Positions 9,104 through 17,488 of a stretch of 64,000 nt of DNA are shown here, piece after piece; within the stretch, counting starts at the first letter, position 1; each line of letters starts with the position of its first letter. The DNA comes from Maridesulfovibrio zosterae DSM 11974 (GTDB taxonomy: Bacteria > Desulfobacterota > Desulfovibrionia > Desulfovibrionales > Desulfovibrionaceae). Under the pieces are notes generated by a model. It saw only the letters and a list, made by a program, of their open reading frames with translations. It was not told where the DNA came from and did not search any database. The position numbers and the translations under genes are program-made. The DNA lies in assembly GCF_000425265.1 (NCBI RefSeq), contig NZ_AUDC01000012.1, positions 1-64,000 on the forward strand, in the 5' to 3' direction.

Positions 9104-9240
9104 ATGGTGACCCCGACAGGATTGATTCGCCCCGTACTGGGGCTCACCCCTTCGGGGCGTTGGTAAAGAACCAACGTCCAAATCCGCTGTCCTGCGGATT
9201 TATCGAACCTGCGGCATCAGGATTACGAGTCCTGCTTGTT
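9104..9240 (-). pseudogene. Interrupted tRNA-Arg 3'-half remnant
   Basis: TGGTGACCCCGACAGG (9104-9119) matches the acceptor/T-stem end of the tRNA at 23056. The match resumes at 9203-9240 with TCGAACCTG and an anticodon-arm-like segment, diverged from the tRNA and now reading CGT at the anticodon position. About 80 bases are inserted between the two parts. It is best read as the oldest integration-site copy of the tRNA-Arg hotspot. Confidence 0.65.
9130..9201. repeat. Chain of four hairpins inserted in the tRNA remnant
   Basis: Four consecutive stem-loops occur: CCCC/GGGG (9130-9142), CCCC/GGGG (9147-9157), GTTGG/CCAAC (9159-9175) and AAATCCGC/GCGGATTT (9180-9201). The block splits the T-arm of the tRNA fragment. 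It resembles a REP-like or MITE-like insertion; no transposase is associated with it. Confidence 0.5.
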
Positions 9241-9283
9241 AATCGCAGTCGGTTGATTGGAAGTATATATGCAGCTGACCCAC

Positions 9284-10858
9284 TCAGTATGCTTCAACAC
9301 AATTCCGCCCTTTTTCTTTGGCTTGGTATAGTGCTTTATCAGCCCGTTCCATCATGGTTTGAATTTCATCCCCCTCCCGATAACTGGCAACTCCAAAACT
9401 GCATGTCTGTTTACCGATATCGGTAAAATCTCGGTCTTCAAACGCATGCCGCAGATTTTCAGCCAGTTGAAACGCTCCTTTCATATCGGTTTCCGGACAC
9501 ACAACAAGAAACTCCTCTCCCCCCCATCGGCCCACGATATCTGTTTTTCGGGTATGACCAAGGAGAATGCTTGACGATTCCTTCAAAACCTGATCACCAA
9601 CATAATGCCCAAAGATATCATTAACACTTTTAAATTTATCAAGATCAAGCAAAATGACGGAGAATGAATTTCCATAGCGTTGAGCCCGTTGGAATTGATT
9701 GTTAAGTTCGTCATCCAATTTCAATCGGTTATTCAAGCCAGTTAATGTATCGGTAATAGCAAGGAAGTCTACTTTTTGTTTTGCTTCTGAAAGCTGAGCA
9801 AGAGCTGTTTCTGCATTGTTTTTAGCAATCTTCAGCTCTTCTGCTTCCCTTCTCATCTCCCGGAATAGCGGAGATGTCACTGTCCGGAAAATAACAAGGA
9901 TAAGCCCTAGGCTGAGTGATATAGCAAGAATGACAACTCCCACCATTTCTACCTGAGCCCTATGGACCAAGTCGTGCGTAATTATATTCTGGGACTTGTA
10001 CTCGTCTTCGATTCGTGATGCGATCTCAGAAGAGATTTGTGTCACGGCATGTTCATGTTGGTCCAGTTTTTTAGATAATCCATTAATATCAATACTTGCA
10101 GAACGAATTTTCAAAAAAATCTCATAGTATGCTTTAAGCTCTTCATTTGCTTTATCAACGTTGACCATTATATGGGAATTGTCAGTAACGGACTCAAGAG
10201 CAGCTTTCAACTCCAAAAACGCTTTGCACGCATACCTGTAATTATTCTTGAACATGACATAGTACTTTTCATCATCTTCATGAAGATATTTTGACTGATA
10301 TAACCGCATGAGTTGGAATGCATTCCGAGCATTACCAAATGAAAAGAAGATATCCGGTTCCTGCACAATTCCGATGTTAATCCTGATGGCGGAAAGCTGA
10401 TTTTCGATCAATAATTCTTGTTTCAAAAACACAGTGGAAAGCAACATCTGCTTAAGCATAATCTGCTTTGTGATATTTTCAAACTGGATATCATACAGGT
10501 GTACTTCGCGCTGGATGCCTTGAACCATGCTCAGCAACTTTCGATTATCAGTCTGAGAGATAAGCTCATTAAGACCTTTCTTTAAATCGACAATCTCATC
10601 ATTAAAATGATCCAAATCCTCCTGATGGTAAAAACGTCGATAACGCTCGGCGTAAAAACGGACCAAGCGTATTTTTGCTGTAACACCTTGAGCTAAGGAC
10701 CGTGTTTCAGCCAAATTATTAGTTAGGTTGTCTACAGTTTCCTTAATTATATTCAGACGAGTATATGAAAAGGACACGGCTCCAACCATTAAACAAAGAG
10801 CAAGGAAGTAGCCGAAGAATATCTTTAAAATAATTTTTCGTTTATTGAGTAGAACCAT
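9284..10858 (-). CDS. Membrane diguanylate cyclase (GGDEF)
   Basis: The protein has 524 residues. A membrane segment (about 10-30) is followed by a long helical periplasmic sensor region, a second membrane segment (about 305-328), a short coiled linker and a C-terminal GGDEF domain. The catalytic motif is GGEEF (about residue 446) with LDLDKFKSVND upstream. RKTD five residues before it forms an intact inhibitory I-site. It should make c-di-GMP from GTP with product inhibition. The start overlaps the end of the upstream binding-lipoprotein gene by 17 bases, so that protein is a plausible ligand-loaded partner of the sensor region. The ORF ends close to the tRNA remnant. Confidence 0.87.
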   Translation of the reverse strand: MVLLNKRKIILKIFFGYFLALCLMVGAVSFSYTRLNIIKETVDNLTNNLAETRSLAQGVTAKIRLVRFYAERYRRFYHQEDLDHFNDEIVDLKKGLNELISQTDNRKLLSMVQGIQREVHLYDIQFENITKQIMLKQMLLSTVFLKQELLIENQLSAIRINIGIVQEPDIFFSFGNARNAFQLMRLYQSKYLHEDDEKYYVMFKNNYRYACKAFLELKAALESVTDNSHIMVNVDKANEELKAYYEIFLKIRSASIDINGLSKKLDQHEHAVTQISSEIASRIEDEYKSQNIITHDLVHRAQVEMVGVVILAISLSLGLILVIFRTVTSPLFREMRREAEELKIAKNNAETALAQLSEAKQKVDFLAITDTLTGLNNRLKLDDELNNQFQRAQRYGNSFSVILLDLDKFKSVNDIFGHYVGDQVLKESSSILLGHTRKTDIVGRWGGEEFLVVCPETDMKGAFQLAENLRHAFEDRDFTDIGKQTCSFGVASYREGDEIQTMMERADKALYQAKEKGRNCVEAY

Positions 10859-12215
10859 TTTGATTATCAGAGCATTGGGTAGCTGGTGTATACCATTGAG
10901 ATAACCCGCGTTGAAGATTGTCGGCTGCCTGAACCGGAGTCATTACGCCATTCATGATATCTATACAACTTTGGAGACTTAACTCATAGGCACTAGGCGA
11001 ACCGTCACGAATCTTTCCCCAGACAAAACGCATATCAGTTTTGTACTTATCATTAAAACTTAAAAAAAGCGCTGCATATTTGTTCTTTGTGGAAATAACG
11101 TCATTTTGCATTGGAAAGTAGCCGGGAAGCTGTTCCACAACTAAAGAGGCAAAATCAGCAGTCGTCATCCATTGTAAAAACAATTTTGCCTCCTCAATAT
11201 AAGGAGATGAACGGTTTAACCCAATCCCTGAATCTGGATGGAATGTCACAAAACACTCTTTTCCGGCAGGTGGTGGAATCACAAAAACACTCCATTCAAA
11301 ATCAAGATTGCGTTCTTCAAAGAAAGGAATATCCCATGAGCCACCAAACAACATCGGTGATCTACCTTGTGCGAACAACTGCAAACTATCAGCATATTTC
11401 AATAATTTATGATTACTTGAAATATAAGCAGAGATATCCTTTACCGCTTGAAATGACGCAATCATCTGTTCATCATTGAAGCATCTCTGTCCATTATAAT
11501 ATGCCAGCCTTCCATCAGCACCGCCAATAATGCTTGGGATTACATTTTGAAGAATTAATCCATTAATGGTCCAAGCGTCTCCTGTTGTATTTGCAAACGG
11601 AACAATACCCATTTTCTTTATACGTTCAGCTATGGCTAGCAATTCTTCCCATGTTTGGGGAATTGGGATGTTCTCTTTCTCAAAAAAAGATTTATTATAA
11701 TAAATACCATGAGAAACAGCCATCAAAGGCACACCATAAATATCTCCTTCGCTGGTAGACCAAGCCTTCAGCATAGAGGCTGGAAACTGTTCCCTTATTC
11801 CCGGGAGAGAGTTCAATTTAAATAAATATCCAGCTTCATATAACTTTCTGGAGTGAGAAAAAGAGCGAAGATAAAAAAGATCAGGCGCAGTTCCGCTTTC
11901 CAACTGCGCTTCGATGACTTCGTTATAATCTGACGGGGAGGTGGGATCGAATTTGATTACGATATGCGGATACTTGTCAGTGAACTTGCTAAGAATATAA
12001 TTGATCTGCTCGACATCATCTTTTCTCCATGAGCCCAGAGTCAAAATAATCTGTTTCAAATCTTTTGGCTTTTCAGCTTCAGCTTCAGCTTCAGCTTCAA
12101 TATTTTCATGAGATTTCGAGTCAGTATCTTTTTTCTCGATACCGTGTTGTTCACATCCAGTTAATAAAGTCAGTATGAATATGAACGTTAAGAAAATTAT
12201 ATTTTTCATATCCAT
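10842..12215 (-). CDS. Extracellular sugar-type solute-binding lipoprotein
   Basis: The protein has 457 residues with a lipoprotein signal; LLTGC places the lipid-bearing Cys near residue 21. A Glu/Ala-repeat linker follows. The body resembles family-1 sugar-binding proteins: VIKFDPTSPSDYNEVIEAQL, GTAPDLFYL, YGVPLMAVSHGIYYNK, and a late GIGLNRSSPYIEEAKLFLQW. No ABC permease or ATPase accompanies it. It is co-transcribed with the membrane diguanylate cyclase, so sensing rather than transport is the likely role. The start has no strong Shine-Dalgarno; ATG at 12209 is an alternative. Confidence 0.8.
   Translation of the reverse strand: MDMKNIIFLTFIFILTLLTGCEQHGIEKKDTDSKSHENIEAEAEAEAEKPKDLKQIILTLGSWRKDDVEQINYILSKFTDKYPHIVIKFDPTSPSDYNEVIEAQLESGTAPDLFYLRSFSHSRKLYEAGYLFKLNSLPGIREQFPASMLKAWSTSEGDIYGVPLMAVSHGIYYNKSFFEKENIPIPQTWEELLAIAERIKKMGIVPFANTTGDAWTINGLILQNVIPSIIGGADGRLAYYNGQRCFNDEQMIASFQAVKDISAYISSNHKLLKYADSLQLFAQGRSPMLFGGSWDIPFFEERNLDFEWSVFVIPPPAGKECFVTFHPDSGIGLNRSSPYIEEAKLFLQWMTTADFASLVVEQLPGYFPMQNDVISTKNKYAALFLSFNDKYKTDMRFVWGKIRDGSPSAYELSLQSCIDIMNGVMTPVQAADNLQRGLSQWYTPATQCSDNQNGSTQ
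12073..12099. repeat. In-frame hexanucleotide repeat in the lipoprotein linker
   Basis: The six-base unit CAGCTT is repeated just over four times and encodes alternating Glu-Ala after the lipidation site. Copy-number change would alter linker length without shifting the frame. Confidence 0.7.
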
Positions 12216-12344
12216 TCCATTTGAAGGGTAGAAAGTAAGTCTTGCCTAATTAATATATAATCAATCATAGTAACCATAATTAATTACATACTAAATATCC
12301 CGTACCACGCCAATGATTTAGCAGCAACGATTTTTGCTATTGTC

Positions 12345-12947
12345 TTAATTTATTAATATCTTTAATATCAGGCTCTTACTTAACATGACCAATATAGCAA
12401 AACACATCATCAACGGCGCAAAAAAATCACAATACCACTTATTCGCCCCGGTTGACACCAAAGGTTGGCAGCACCCAAAAAACACAGCCTCCAACCCCAA
12501 TTTACCATAAAGATTCATCGGGCTTACTTCGAGTGTGGCCAATAAATAACAGCTCTCTTCCTCGGCTCTCCTGAGTACAGTTTCTAAATTAGTACAGAAT
12601 TCTAATTGCCAATATTTTTTCATCCTGATTTTCATTTTCCTCTTAATCTTAATAGCTGCTCCACAATTCTTCTTCCCCACCCTGCTCTGGTCCAGTTTAT
12701 CCAGCATAGCCAGCAGGCACATGGTAAACAGATCATGCAGTCGACCTTCAACGCTCTGCCCTTCACCTTCAAGTCCGCTGGGCGGTGTGATGTATTTTGC
12801 GTGTAGATTTAATGATACGCAGACTGGAACTTTGAATCCTGATTCCTTCGCTTGCGCTGTAACATCAATCAGATTGCCATCTTCGACAGCTTGTTTCCGT
12901 GTATATGCGTAGATAAGATTAAACAGTGGATCGCTATTATTAACCAT
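12345..12947 (-). CDS. DUF6573-like protein, copy 2 (longest copy, chimeric end)
   Basis: The ATG at 12947 follows GGAG at the position conserved in all copies. The first ~75 residues (DPLFNLIYAYTRKQAVEDGN, then GFKVPVCVSLNL, ITPPSGLEGEGQS) match the other copies. This one continues through GRLHDLFTMCLLAMLDKLDQ, which the others lack. About residues 155-165 are encoded by the 3'-module repeat at 12455-12476, so the C-terminus beyond that is read-through into another unit's end rather than native protein. Function is unknown. It is divergent from the ABC-3C genes. Confidence 0.55.
   Translation of the reverse strand: MVNNSDPLFNLIYAYTRKQAVEDGNLIDVTAQAKESGFKVPVCVSLNLHAKYITPPSGLEGEGQSVEGRLHDLFTMCLLAMLDKLDQSRVGKKNCGAAIKIKRKMKIRMKKYWQLEFCTNLETVLRRAEEESCYLLATLEVSPMNLYGKLGLEAVFFGCCQPLVSTGANKWYCDFFAPLMMCFAILVMLSKSLILKILIN
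12455..12476. repeat. Orphan 3'-module box inside the DUF6573 copy 2 frame
   Basis: Exact 22-base match to 8999-9020, including GGTTGGCAGCACCC. No cargo or terminator lies beside it here. It marks the scar of an older unit joined to this DUF6573 copy. Confidence 0.75.
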
Positions 12948-13093
12948 CAGAATCTCCTTCAAATTTAGTATGTTGTTAAATTTGGAGGTTATCCTGTGGT
13001 GTGGGTGTCGGTCACGGGGGTAAGTTGATTTTTTTGGTGATTCTGTGGATCAGGTGATGATGAATGAATTGTTGGATTTTTCGGTTGACCGAA
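12948..13093. repeat. DUF6573-module leader, copy 2, ending in TTCGGTTGACCGAA
   Basis: The SD-covering inverted repeat is CCTTCAAATTTA (12956-12967) with TAAATTTGGAGG (12977-12988). The distal block GTCACGGGGG, GTTGATTTTTTT and GATTCTGTGGATCAGG follows and ends at the palindrome TTCGGTTGACCGAA (13080-13093). Similarity to copy 4 stops there. A candidate promoter for the cargo (TTTACA 13134-13139, TTAATA 13157-13162) lies beyond it. Confidence 0.7.
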
Positions 13094-13214
13094 TATGATG
13101 ACGGTGACGTATGAGAAACAACCCAAATAAATCTTTACATTAATACACTCAATCATTTAATAACTTAAAATAAAATAACAAATAATTTACCACCCACTTA
13201 ATAATAGCAAGTTA

Positions 13215-13970
13215 ATGTCAAAACGAAAAAAATTATCTGATGCTGACGAGGCCATGCTACTTTCGCAAGTCGATCGAGTTTGCCCACTTTGTCAAGAGCC
13301 TCTTTTTTATCAAAAAAAAGGGAGAAATCATAAAAAGTATGAGCTTGCACACATATACCCACTAAACCCTAAACCAGAAGAGATGATCACTCTTCAAAAT
13401 GTGGAATTGCTAAGCAAGGACCTTAACTCGCCAGATAATTTAATTCCTTTATGTCCTAATTGCCATACCAAATTTGACAAGCCAAGAACTCACTCTGAAT
13501 ATATAACACTGCTGAATCTAAAAAAGAAACTACTTTCAAAAGACGACCAATCATTTTTATGGAAGAAATATAGCTTGGAGGAAGAATTAGAAAAAATAAT
13601 TCAAGCTTTATATGATGATGCCACAGAATTAGAAGGAAATTTAGCTCTTGACCCTAAAACAATTGAAAGCAAATTAAACGCATCAATACCAGCACCAACC
13701 CAAAAAAAAATTAAATATAACGTATGTGAATATTTTAATTTTATTAAAACTAATTTAAGCCTTCTGGAAAACCAGTCACCCGGAACATCTGAACAAATAG
13801 CGCTACAAATCAAAGTATTTTACTTAAATCAAAAAAAACAAAACTTTAGCCAACTACAAATATTTGAAAACCTTGTAAATTGGGTAAAAGTTAAAACGAA
13901 GTGTGAATCTATAGAAGGTGCGGAAATCATAATTTCTTTTTTCATACAAAACTGTGAGGTTTTTGAATGA
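13215..13970 (+). CDS. HNH-nuclease effector of an ABC-three-component system
   Basis: The protein has 251 residues. The N-terminal HNH fold shows a first zinc pair CPLC (about residues 23-26), the catalytic-type AHIYPLNP (about 45), Asn in DNLIPLCPNCH with the second pair CPNC (about 79-82), and a following His. The C-terminal 130 residues resemble the shared C-terminal domain of ABC-3C effectors. The downstream genes are a small middle component and a DUF2326 ATPase, the usual ABC-3C order. The stop overlaps the next start by four bases. The role is inferred to be DNA cleavage on activation in anti-phage or anti-plasmid conflict. DNA is strongly AT-rich. Confidence 0.75.
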   Translation: MSKRKKLSDADEAMLLSQVDRVCPLCQEPLFYQKKGRNHKKYELAHIYPLNPKPEEMITLQNVELLSKDLNSPDNLIPLCPNCHTKFDKPRTHSEYITLLNLKKKLLSKDDQSFLWKKYSLEEELEKIIQALYDDATELEGNLALDPKTIESKLNASIPAPTQKKIKYNVCEYFNFIKTNLSLLENQSPGTSEQIALQIKVFYLNQKKQNFSQLQIFENLVNWVKVKTKCESIEGAEIIISFFIQNCEVFE

Positions 13971-14191
13971 TTTTGCCTAATAAGTTCATCCGTTATAAGG
14001 ATTCAATACTACCAAAGACAAAAGTCCTTATCCTGCCAAGCGGTTCTGAGCTGACAGTGTTAGAATTGTACCAAAAACACAAAAACCACTTTGCGGATGC
14101 AGCAGAGTATATTTACGCTCTAGACATGCTATTTGCTTTAAATATTATCGATTTTGACCAAAAACTAGGAACAATTAAATATGTTGACTGA
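13967..14191 (+). CDS. ABC-three-component system middle component
   Basis: A 74-residue protein beginning MILPNKFIRYKDSILPKTKV and continuing with LTVLELYQKH and a helix-rich end. This pattern fits the small winged-helix-like middle components of ABC-3C systems (the type often labelled component 6). It overlaps the HNH gene by four bases and the ATPase gene by eleven, indicating coupled translation and a stoichiometric complex. Its biochemical role, thought to be bridging effector and ATPase, is not demonstrated here. Confidence 0.7.
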   Translation: MILPNKFIRYKDSILPKTKVLILPSGSELTVLELYQKHKNHFADAAEYIYALDMLFALNIIDFDQKLGTIKYVD

Positions 14192-15815
14192 AATATATTG
14201 TGACAAATTTAATGAGAAAAACATTTTTTTTAATTCAGGATTAAATGTAGTTCTTGGAGACCAAGAAGCAAGTAACTCTATAGGCAAATCCACAATGTTA
14301 ATGATTTTGGATTTGATCTTTGGTGGAAAGACCTTTTTCAAAACAAACACTGATACAATAAAAGAATTGGGTCATCATACATACTATTTTACTTTTCACT
14401 TTGATGATGAAGATTACTATTTTTGTAAAGACACATCTGAACCTAAACTAGTATATAAATGCAACAAAAACCGCGAGAAGATAGAGACATTAGAGAACAA
14501 GGAATACACTAATATCTTAATTACGCTCTACAGACTAGAAAACATAAATATGACTTTTAGAGAAATAGTCTCATTGGTCTCAAGAATTTGGGGCAAAGAT
14601 AATTTAGATGTTCACAAAGCACTTGCATCGTATAAAGAACAATCAGAAAGTAAAAGTCAAAACTATTTGTTAAGGCTCTTTATCAAACACAAAGGACTTG
14701 ATGAAATAAGCACAGCACTTTCAGCAAAAGAAAAAAGAAAAACAGCATTAAAAATCATACAAGATGAAAATATTGTACATAAGATAACAAAAAAAGAACT
14801 AAAAAATAATGAAACACAGATATTAGATGTACGAAATGAACTAAATGACATTGCCAATAAATTGTCACTGCACGTCAACAACATTCAAGAAATAGTCAAT
14901 GAAGAAATTTTAGAACTAACAGGACAAAAAGACTCTCTACTAAGAATAAAGTTAGAGCTGAACACAAAGTTAAAACGCATTAATTCTAATTTAGATAAAA
15001 ATAAAAATATTTCTTCAAGAGAGTTAAAAAATTTACAACAATACTTTCCGACAATTTCGTTAAAAAAAATTGACGATGTTGAACACTTTCACCAAAATAT
15101 AACTAAAATAATAGAGTCAGAGCTAACAAACAATAAGAATGAAATAACCTCATACCTAATCGAAATAACAGATCAAATTGATCAAATCGATATAAAAATT
15201 AATTCAAAACTCACAAAAATCAAAACACCAAGTTCTATTGTAAATAGAATTTATGAATTAACCAAAAAAGAAACTAAACTTGATGAACAAATTCAATTTT
15301 ATCATGAACAAGCAAAAGTAACAGAAGAGGTCAAAATTCTTAAAACTGAACACAAAACGAAACGAGAAGAGCTTTTAACAGAAATAGCTGAAATAATAAA
15401 TATTAAGATTAAAAAATTATCGCAAGAAATTTTCAATTCCGATAGAAGTCCAATTATTTCTTTTTCCGGAATGAGTTATAAATATGAGCTTGCAGATGAT
15501 ACTGGAACCGGGACAGCCTATTCAATACTACTTCTTTTAGATTTAGCCTTATTTGAACTAACCGACTTACCATTCATCATCCATGACTCTGTTCTCTTCA
15601 AAAACATCAACAATAACGACGTTTCTAAAACAATATCAGTTTACAACAACAATACCAAACAATCATTTATAGCTATTGATGAAATTAATAAATACGGCGA
15701 AGAAACGTCAAAACTTCTACAAGATAACTCTTTTTTAAAACTGAATAAAAATAAAGTTCTCTACATCAAAAACTGGAGCAAAAACGCTACAGAGATAAAC
15801 CAACAGCATGAATAA
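14181..15815 (+). CDS. DUF2326 SMC-like ATPase of an ABC-three-component system
   Basis: The protein has 544 residues. Walker A is SIGKST near residue 34, preceded by LNVVLGDQEASN. A long coiled-coil region runs from about 190 to 400, and the C-terminal ATPase half carries a Walker B-like LPFIIHDSVLF near 463. This split arrangement matches DUF2326 SMC/Rad50-type ATPases. In ABC-3C systems this component is thought to sense a nucleic-acid cue and license the effector. It is the last cargo gene; the unit's conserved 3' module begins about 10 bases after its stop. Confidence 0.8.
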   Translation: MLTEIYCDKFNEKNIFFNSGLNVVLGDQEASNSIGKSTMLMILDLIFGGKTFFKTNTDTIKELGHHTYYFTFHFDDEDYYFCKDTSEPKLVYKCNKNREKIETLENKEYTNILITLYRLENINMTFREIVSLVSRIWGKDNLDVHKALASYKEQSESKSQNYLLRLFIKHKGLDEISTALSAKEKRKTALKIIQDENIVHKITKKELKNNETQILDVRNELNDIANKLSLHVNNIQEIVNEEILELTGQKDSLLRIKLELNTKLKRINSNLDKNKNISSRELKNLQQYFPTISLKKIDDVEHFHQNITKIIESELTNNKNEITSYLIEITDQIDQIDIKINSKLTKIKTPSSIVNRIYELTKKETKLDEQIQFYHEQAKVTEEVKILKTEHKTKREELLTEIAEIINIKIKKLSQEIFNSDRSPIISFSGMSYKYELADDTGTGTAYSILLLLDLALFELTDLPFIIHDSVLFKNINNNDVSKTISVYNNNTKQSFIAIDEINKYGEETSKLLQDNSFLKLNKNKVLYIKNWSKNATEINQQHE

Positions 15816-15824
15816 TCAAAACCA

Positions 15825-15944
15825 TCACGATATTAATTATCACAATCATTCTCAAACAAACAGGTTGGCATATCCGGTTGGCAGCACCCCGAAAACAACC
15901 CCGTAAAACGCAGAAAAGGGTCAACCCTTTAATATAATTCAAGA
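15825..15944 (+). repeat. 3' module of unit 2 with shortened terminator
   Basis: It aligns with 22918-23055: ATCACGATAT, ATTATCACAATCA, GGTTGGCAGCACCC (15876-15889), then a hairpin remnant AAAGGGTCAACCCTTT (15915-15930) that has lost most of its loop compared with the copy beside the intact tRNA. AATATAATTCAAGA directly precedes the tRNA fragment in both. Confidence 0.75.
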
Positions 15945-15995
15945 TGGTGACCCCGACAGGAATCGAACCTGTGGCACCAAGATTAGGAATCCTGT
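15945..15995 (-). pseudogene. tRNA-Arg(CCT) 3'-half copy (att-like)
   Basis: About 51 bases match the 3' half of the intact tRNA at 23056-23106, including the CCA end, T-arm and the anticodon arm with CCT. The few differences include paired changes that keep the T-stem intact. The match stops at the D-arm side. This is what an attachment-site duplication from integration into the tRNA 3' end leaves behind. Confidence 0.8.
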
Positions 15996-16222
15996 TTGTT
16001 GTATATAAATAGCTGAATTAATTCAACTTGTTTTGTATATAATTGTAAGTAAATACTCATTTATTTTGACTCAGATTGGCATCCGGTTGACATGAATGTA
16101 CTTTTTTCTGGGAGATACCAACAGATTGTAACATGGAATAAAAATAGATATAAGCCTCTTATCTGACAAATACAGTCGCCCTGAATCAATATACAAGAAA
16201 CTCAACAATACCTGGAGTTAAC

Positions 16223-16609
16223 ATGCATTTCAAGTACACCATTCTCTACGTTGAAGATGTCACCAGCACCATTATTTTCTATGAAGATGTTTTTGGTTTT
16301 AACCGCAAGATGATCCACGAATCAGGTGAATATGGTGAATTAGACACTGGTGGAACCACTCTGGCATTTTCTTCACACAAACTCATGAATCAGCTAGGTA
16401 AATCGTCAGACACCCCCAATCCATCAGCTCCAGTGTTTGAGATCGCTTTTGAAACTGAAAATGTAGCAGAAGCACTTGAAAAGGCACGTTCAGCCGGAGC
16501 AAAAATCATCCAAGAACCTCAACAACAACCTTGGGGACAAACAATAGCTTATGTTGCTGACAACAATGGTTTCTTAATCGAAATATGCTCTCCCGTTGCT
16601 GGCGCATAG
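16223..16609 (+). CDS. VOC-superfamily (glyoxalase-like) protein
   Basis: A 128-residue protein with two paired beta-alpha-beta-beta-beta units: FKYTILYVEDVTSTIIFYED at the start and a second half with FETENVAEALEKARSAGA, GQTIAYVADNNGFLIEI. The final Glu in the LIEI strand and an early His fit VOC metal-ligand positions. Family members include glyoxalase I, dioxygenases and antibiotic-resistance proteins; the substrate cannot be told. CTGGAG precedes the ATG. A kinase gene starts 20 bases downstream. Confidence 0.8.
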   Translation: MHFKYTILYVEDVTSTIIFYEDVFGFNRKMIHESGEYGELDTGGTTLAFSSHKLMNQLGKSSDTPNPSAPVFEIAFETENVAEALEKARSAGAKIIQEPQQQPWGQTIAYVADNNGFLIEICSPVAGA

Positions 16610-16629
16610 AATCATACGATTCGTAGACA

Positions 16630-17142
16630 ATGAATTTGCCCACTTTATATATTTTTTCAGGCCTACCGGGGTCAGGAAAAAGTACTCTTGCTCAAAGGTT
16701 AAGTACTGAATTGAACAGTATATACCTCAGGATTGACACCATAGAACAAGCATTGCGGGACTTATGCAACTGCAAGGTCGAAGGAGAAGGTTATCGCCTT
16801 GCTTATCGAATGGCTGCAGACAACCTTGGCTGTGGTAGGAGTGTTGTTTCTGATTCCTGTAACCCAATTGAGTTAACTCGAACTGAATGGCGCGAAGTTG
16901 CACAAAAATCCGGTGCAAGGACCATCGATATCGAAGTTATTTGTTCCGATAAAGCAGAACATCAAAAAAGGGTTGAGACTCGAACTTCCAGCATAACAGG
17001 TTTAAGACTACCTACGTGGGAACAAGTTCAACACCGCGAATACCACCCATGGAAATCTGATAGAATCGTTCTTGATACAGCAGGACGAAGCCCTGAAGCC
17101 AGTTTTCAACAACTAATATCGCTAATCAAAAAATGGGAGTAA
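16630..17142 (+). CDS. P-loop kinase/ATPase (AAA_33 type)
   Basis: A 170-residue protein with Walker A FSGLPGSGKST near residue 12. LRIDTIEQAL has the Asp typical of small-molecule kinases, VVSDSCNPIELTR follows, and a late CSDKAEHQKRVETR lid-like segment is present. This resembles zeta-toxin/gluconate-kinase-like AAA_33 proteins that phosphorylate small metabolites or nucleotides; the substrate is unknown. It sits between VOC and tautomerase genes, with only four bases to the latter, so the three likely form an operon ended by the hairpin at 17397. Confidence 0.75.
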   Translation: MNLPTLYIFSGLPGSGKSTLAQRLSTELNSIYLRIDTIEQALRDLCNCKVEGEGYRLAYRMAADNLGCGRSVVSDSCNPIELTRTEWREVAQKSGARTIDIEVICSDKAEHQKRVETRTSSITGLRLPTWEQVQHREYHPWKSDRIVLDTAGRSPEASFQQLISLIKKWE

Positions 17143-17146
17143 TAAA

Positions 17147-17353
17147 ATGCCAGTAATAACTTACGCAGGAACAGAATTGAATGATGAAGCAAAACAGGAA
17201 TTAATAGAAAAGCTTACTGCAATCGCAAGTGAAGTCACCAAAACACCGGAACAATTTTTCACAGTTCTTGTTCAGGACTATCCAGAAACAAGCATTGGCA
17301 TTGGAGGAGAAACAGTAAAGGAAATCAAATCACGCTATATGGCAAAAAACTAA
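17147..17353 (+). CDS. 4-oxalocrotonate tautomerase-family protein
   Basis: A 68-residue protein with Pro directly after the initiator Met, the catalytic base of the tautomerase superfamily after Met removal. LIEKLTAIASEVTKTPEQFF matches the family's central helix. Such enzymes form oligomers and interconvert keto and enol acids or have promiscuous dehalogenase activity. The physiological substrate is unknown. Confidence 0.8.
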   Translation: MPVITYAGTELNDEAKQELIEKLTAIASEVTKTPEQFFTVLVQDYPETSIGIGGETVKEIKSRYMAKN

Positions 17354-17396
17354 TTAAGCCACATATCTCTTTGATATTAAAAGAGATACACACATA

Positions 17397-17425
17397 GACC
17401 TCGTACTCCGGTACGGGGTCTTTTT
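17397..17425 (+). terminator. Rho-independent terminator after the tautomerase gene
   Basis: GACCTCGTAC pairs with GTACGGGGTC (one G-U) around a four-base loop, followed directly by five T residues. Confidence 0.85.
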
Positions 17426-17450
17426 CTTGGTATCCCACTCCACCGAAATC

Positions 17451-17464
17451 TTCGGTCAACCGAA
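17451..17464. promoter_or_regulatory. 14-bp palindrome TTCGGTCAACCGAA
   Basis: Reverse complement of the motif that ends the DUF6573 leaders at 13080-13093 and 20558-20571. Here it lies 25 bases before a start codon. It may be a recombination or operator site. Confidence 0.5.
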
Positions 17465-17488
17465 CTTCACCGTAACAGGAGAAATCAA

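Noticed and set aside
9203-9240. A functional tRNA-Thr(CGT)
   Set aside because: The anticodon-like loop reads CGT, but there is no acceptor or D-arm, and the T-arm is split by an insertion. It aligns with the tRNA-Arg fragment at 15961-15999.
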